Below are positions 5,709 to 6,125 of a DNA stretch of 6,125 bases, in pieces. The stretch is from Cellvibrionales bacterium UBA1969 (GTDB lineage Bacteria > Pseudomonadota > Gammaproteobacteria > Pseudomonadales > UBA7434). A program made the position numbers and the translations under genes. Positions within the stretch are counted from its first letter, which is position 1; every line of letters begins with the position of its first letter. The notes beneath the pieces were generated by a model. It had not been told where the DNA came from and did no database searches. It saw only the letters and a list, made by a program, of their open reading frames with translations. The stretch is from contig DDDX01000058.1 of NCBI GenBank assembly GCA_002339085.1, positions 1 through 6,125 of the forward strand, in the 5' to 3' direction.

Positions 5709-6125
5709 TTGGCAAAACTTAATAAATCATCTTCGCCTCCACTCGACTTAGCCTTAACTGTATCAAATCTAACACAGTCAGGCTTGCAGCGTATTTTGGT
5801 GTTTGACTCAGGCGTGGGCGGATTAAGTATTTGTCAAGAAATTATGATCGCTTGTGAAGATATAGAAATTCACTACCTGAGTGACAACAAAGGATTCCCC
5901 TATGGCGAGACACCAGAAAAACAGTTAATAGCCAATGCCAGCGCCCTTCTATTAACCGCGATCCAATTAATAAAGCCAGCTCTGGTCGTCATTGCCTGTA
6001 ACACCGCCAGCACGGTTGTACTGCCCTCATTAAGGGAGAAGATAAACGTGCCTATAGTCGGCGTGGTGCCGGCCATTAAAACGGCAGCTCAGCTAAGCAA
6101 TAAATTTGCCCTATTAGCCACACCT
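5709..6125 (+). CDS. murI: Glutamate racemase MurI (5' part)
   Basis: MurI converts L-glutamate to D-glutamate in the cytoplasm for peptidoglycan synthesis. The visible 139 residues are about half of the usual 260-290; the gene continues past the right edge. RILVFDSGVGGLS (28-40) contains the catalytic-site Asp33 and Ser34. FPYGE (63-67) is the conserved substrate-site loop, VVIACNTAST (93-102) holds the first catalytic cysteine, Cys97, and VPIVGVVPAIKTA (114-126) follows as in the family. The second catalytic cysteine lies outside the window. I chose the TTG at 5709 because it follows an AGGAG and gives MAKL, similar to the start of the E. coli protein. No in-frame ATG or GTG occurs between it and the conserved FDSGVGG block except the GTG (Val31) within that block, which would cut into the fold. 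Residues 1-27 are a polar, poorly conserved leader. Confidence 0.93.
   Translation, partial: MAKLNKSSSPPLDLALTVSNLTQSGLQRILVFDSGVGGLSICQEIMIACEDIEIHYLSDNKGFPYGETPEKQLIANASALLLTAIQLIKPALVVIACNTASTVVLPSLREKINVPIVGVVPAIKTAAQLSNKFALLATP

Overview
The window looks like an ordinary stretch of chromosome from a gammaproteobacterium, probably marine. It has moderate-to-low GC by eye, a sodium-pumping NADH:quinone reductase (nqr) operon, and a long-form glyceraldehyde-3-phosphate dehydrogenase next to it. From memory, long GAPDH genes lie close to nqrA in Pseudomonas and relatives, so a marine pseudomonad-like or Cellvibrionales-like lineage is plausible. The genus cannot be fixed from this sequence alone. 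No mobile element, CRISPR array, tRNA, rRNA or defence gene was found.

Layout from left to right. The minus strand reads toward position 1 and carries nqrA (1303-2652), nqrB (99-1298) and the start of nqrC (1-106, running off the left edge). These three are packed as an operon: nqrA and nqrB are 4 bases apart, and nqrB and nqrC overlap by 8 bases. A 401-base non-coding stretch (2653-3053) follows. It holds a probable terminator for the next gene and an unexplained imperfect inverted repeat upstream of nqrA. Next on the minus strand come the long-form gap gene (3054-4541), a 160-base gap with a promoter and a dyad symmetry, and an exonuclease III-family DNA repair gene (4702-5469). A 239-base divergent intergenic region separates that gene from murI, glutamate racemase, on the plus strand. 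murI starts at a TTG (5709) and runs off the right edge.

How the genes relate. NqrA, NqrB and NqrC are three of the six subunits of Na+-NQR, the respiratory enzyme that oxidises NADH, reduces ubiquinone and pumps Na+ out of the cell. The long GAPDH serves central carbon metabolism (glycolysis or gluconeogenesis) and exchanges reducing equivalents with the nicotinamide pool. The exonuclease III homologue repairs abasic sites, and MurI supplies D-glutamate for peptidoglycan. The last two are housekeeping genes with no evident functional tie to nqr.

Three of the six genes (nqrB, nqrC, murI) start at GTG or TTG; homology or a well-placed ribosome binding site supports each start. I did not find a novel system. 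The points most worth a second look are regulatory (the dyad at the gap promoter, the inverted repeat upstream of nqrA, possible occlusion of the murI ribosome binding site) and the cofactor preference of the long GAPDH.
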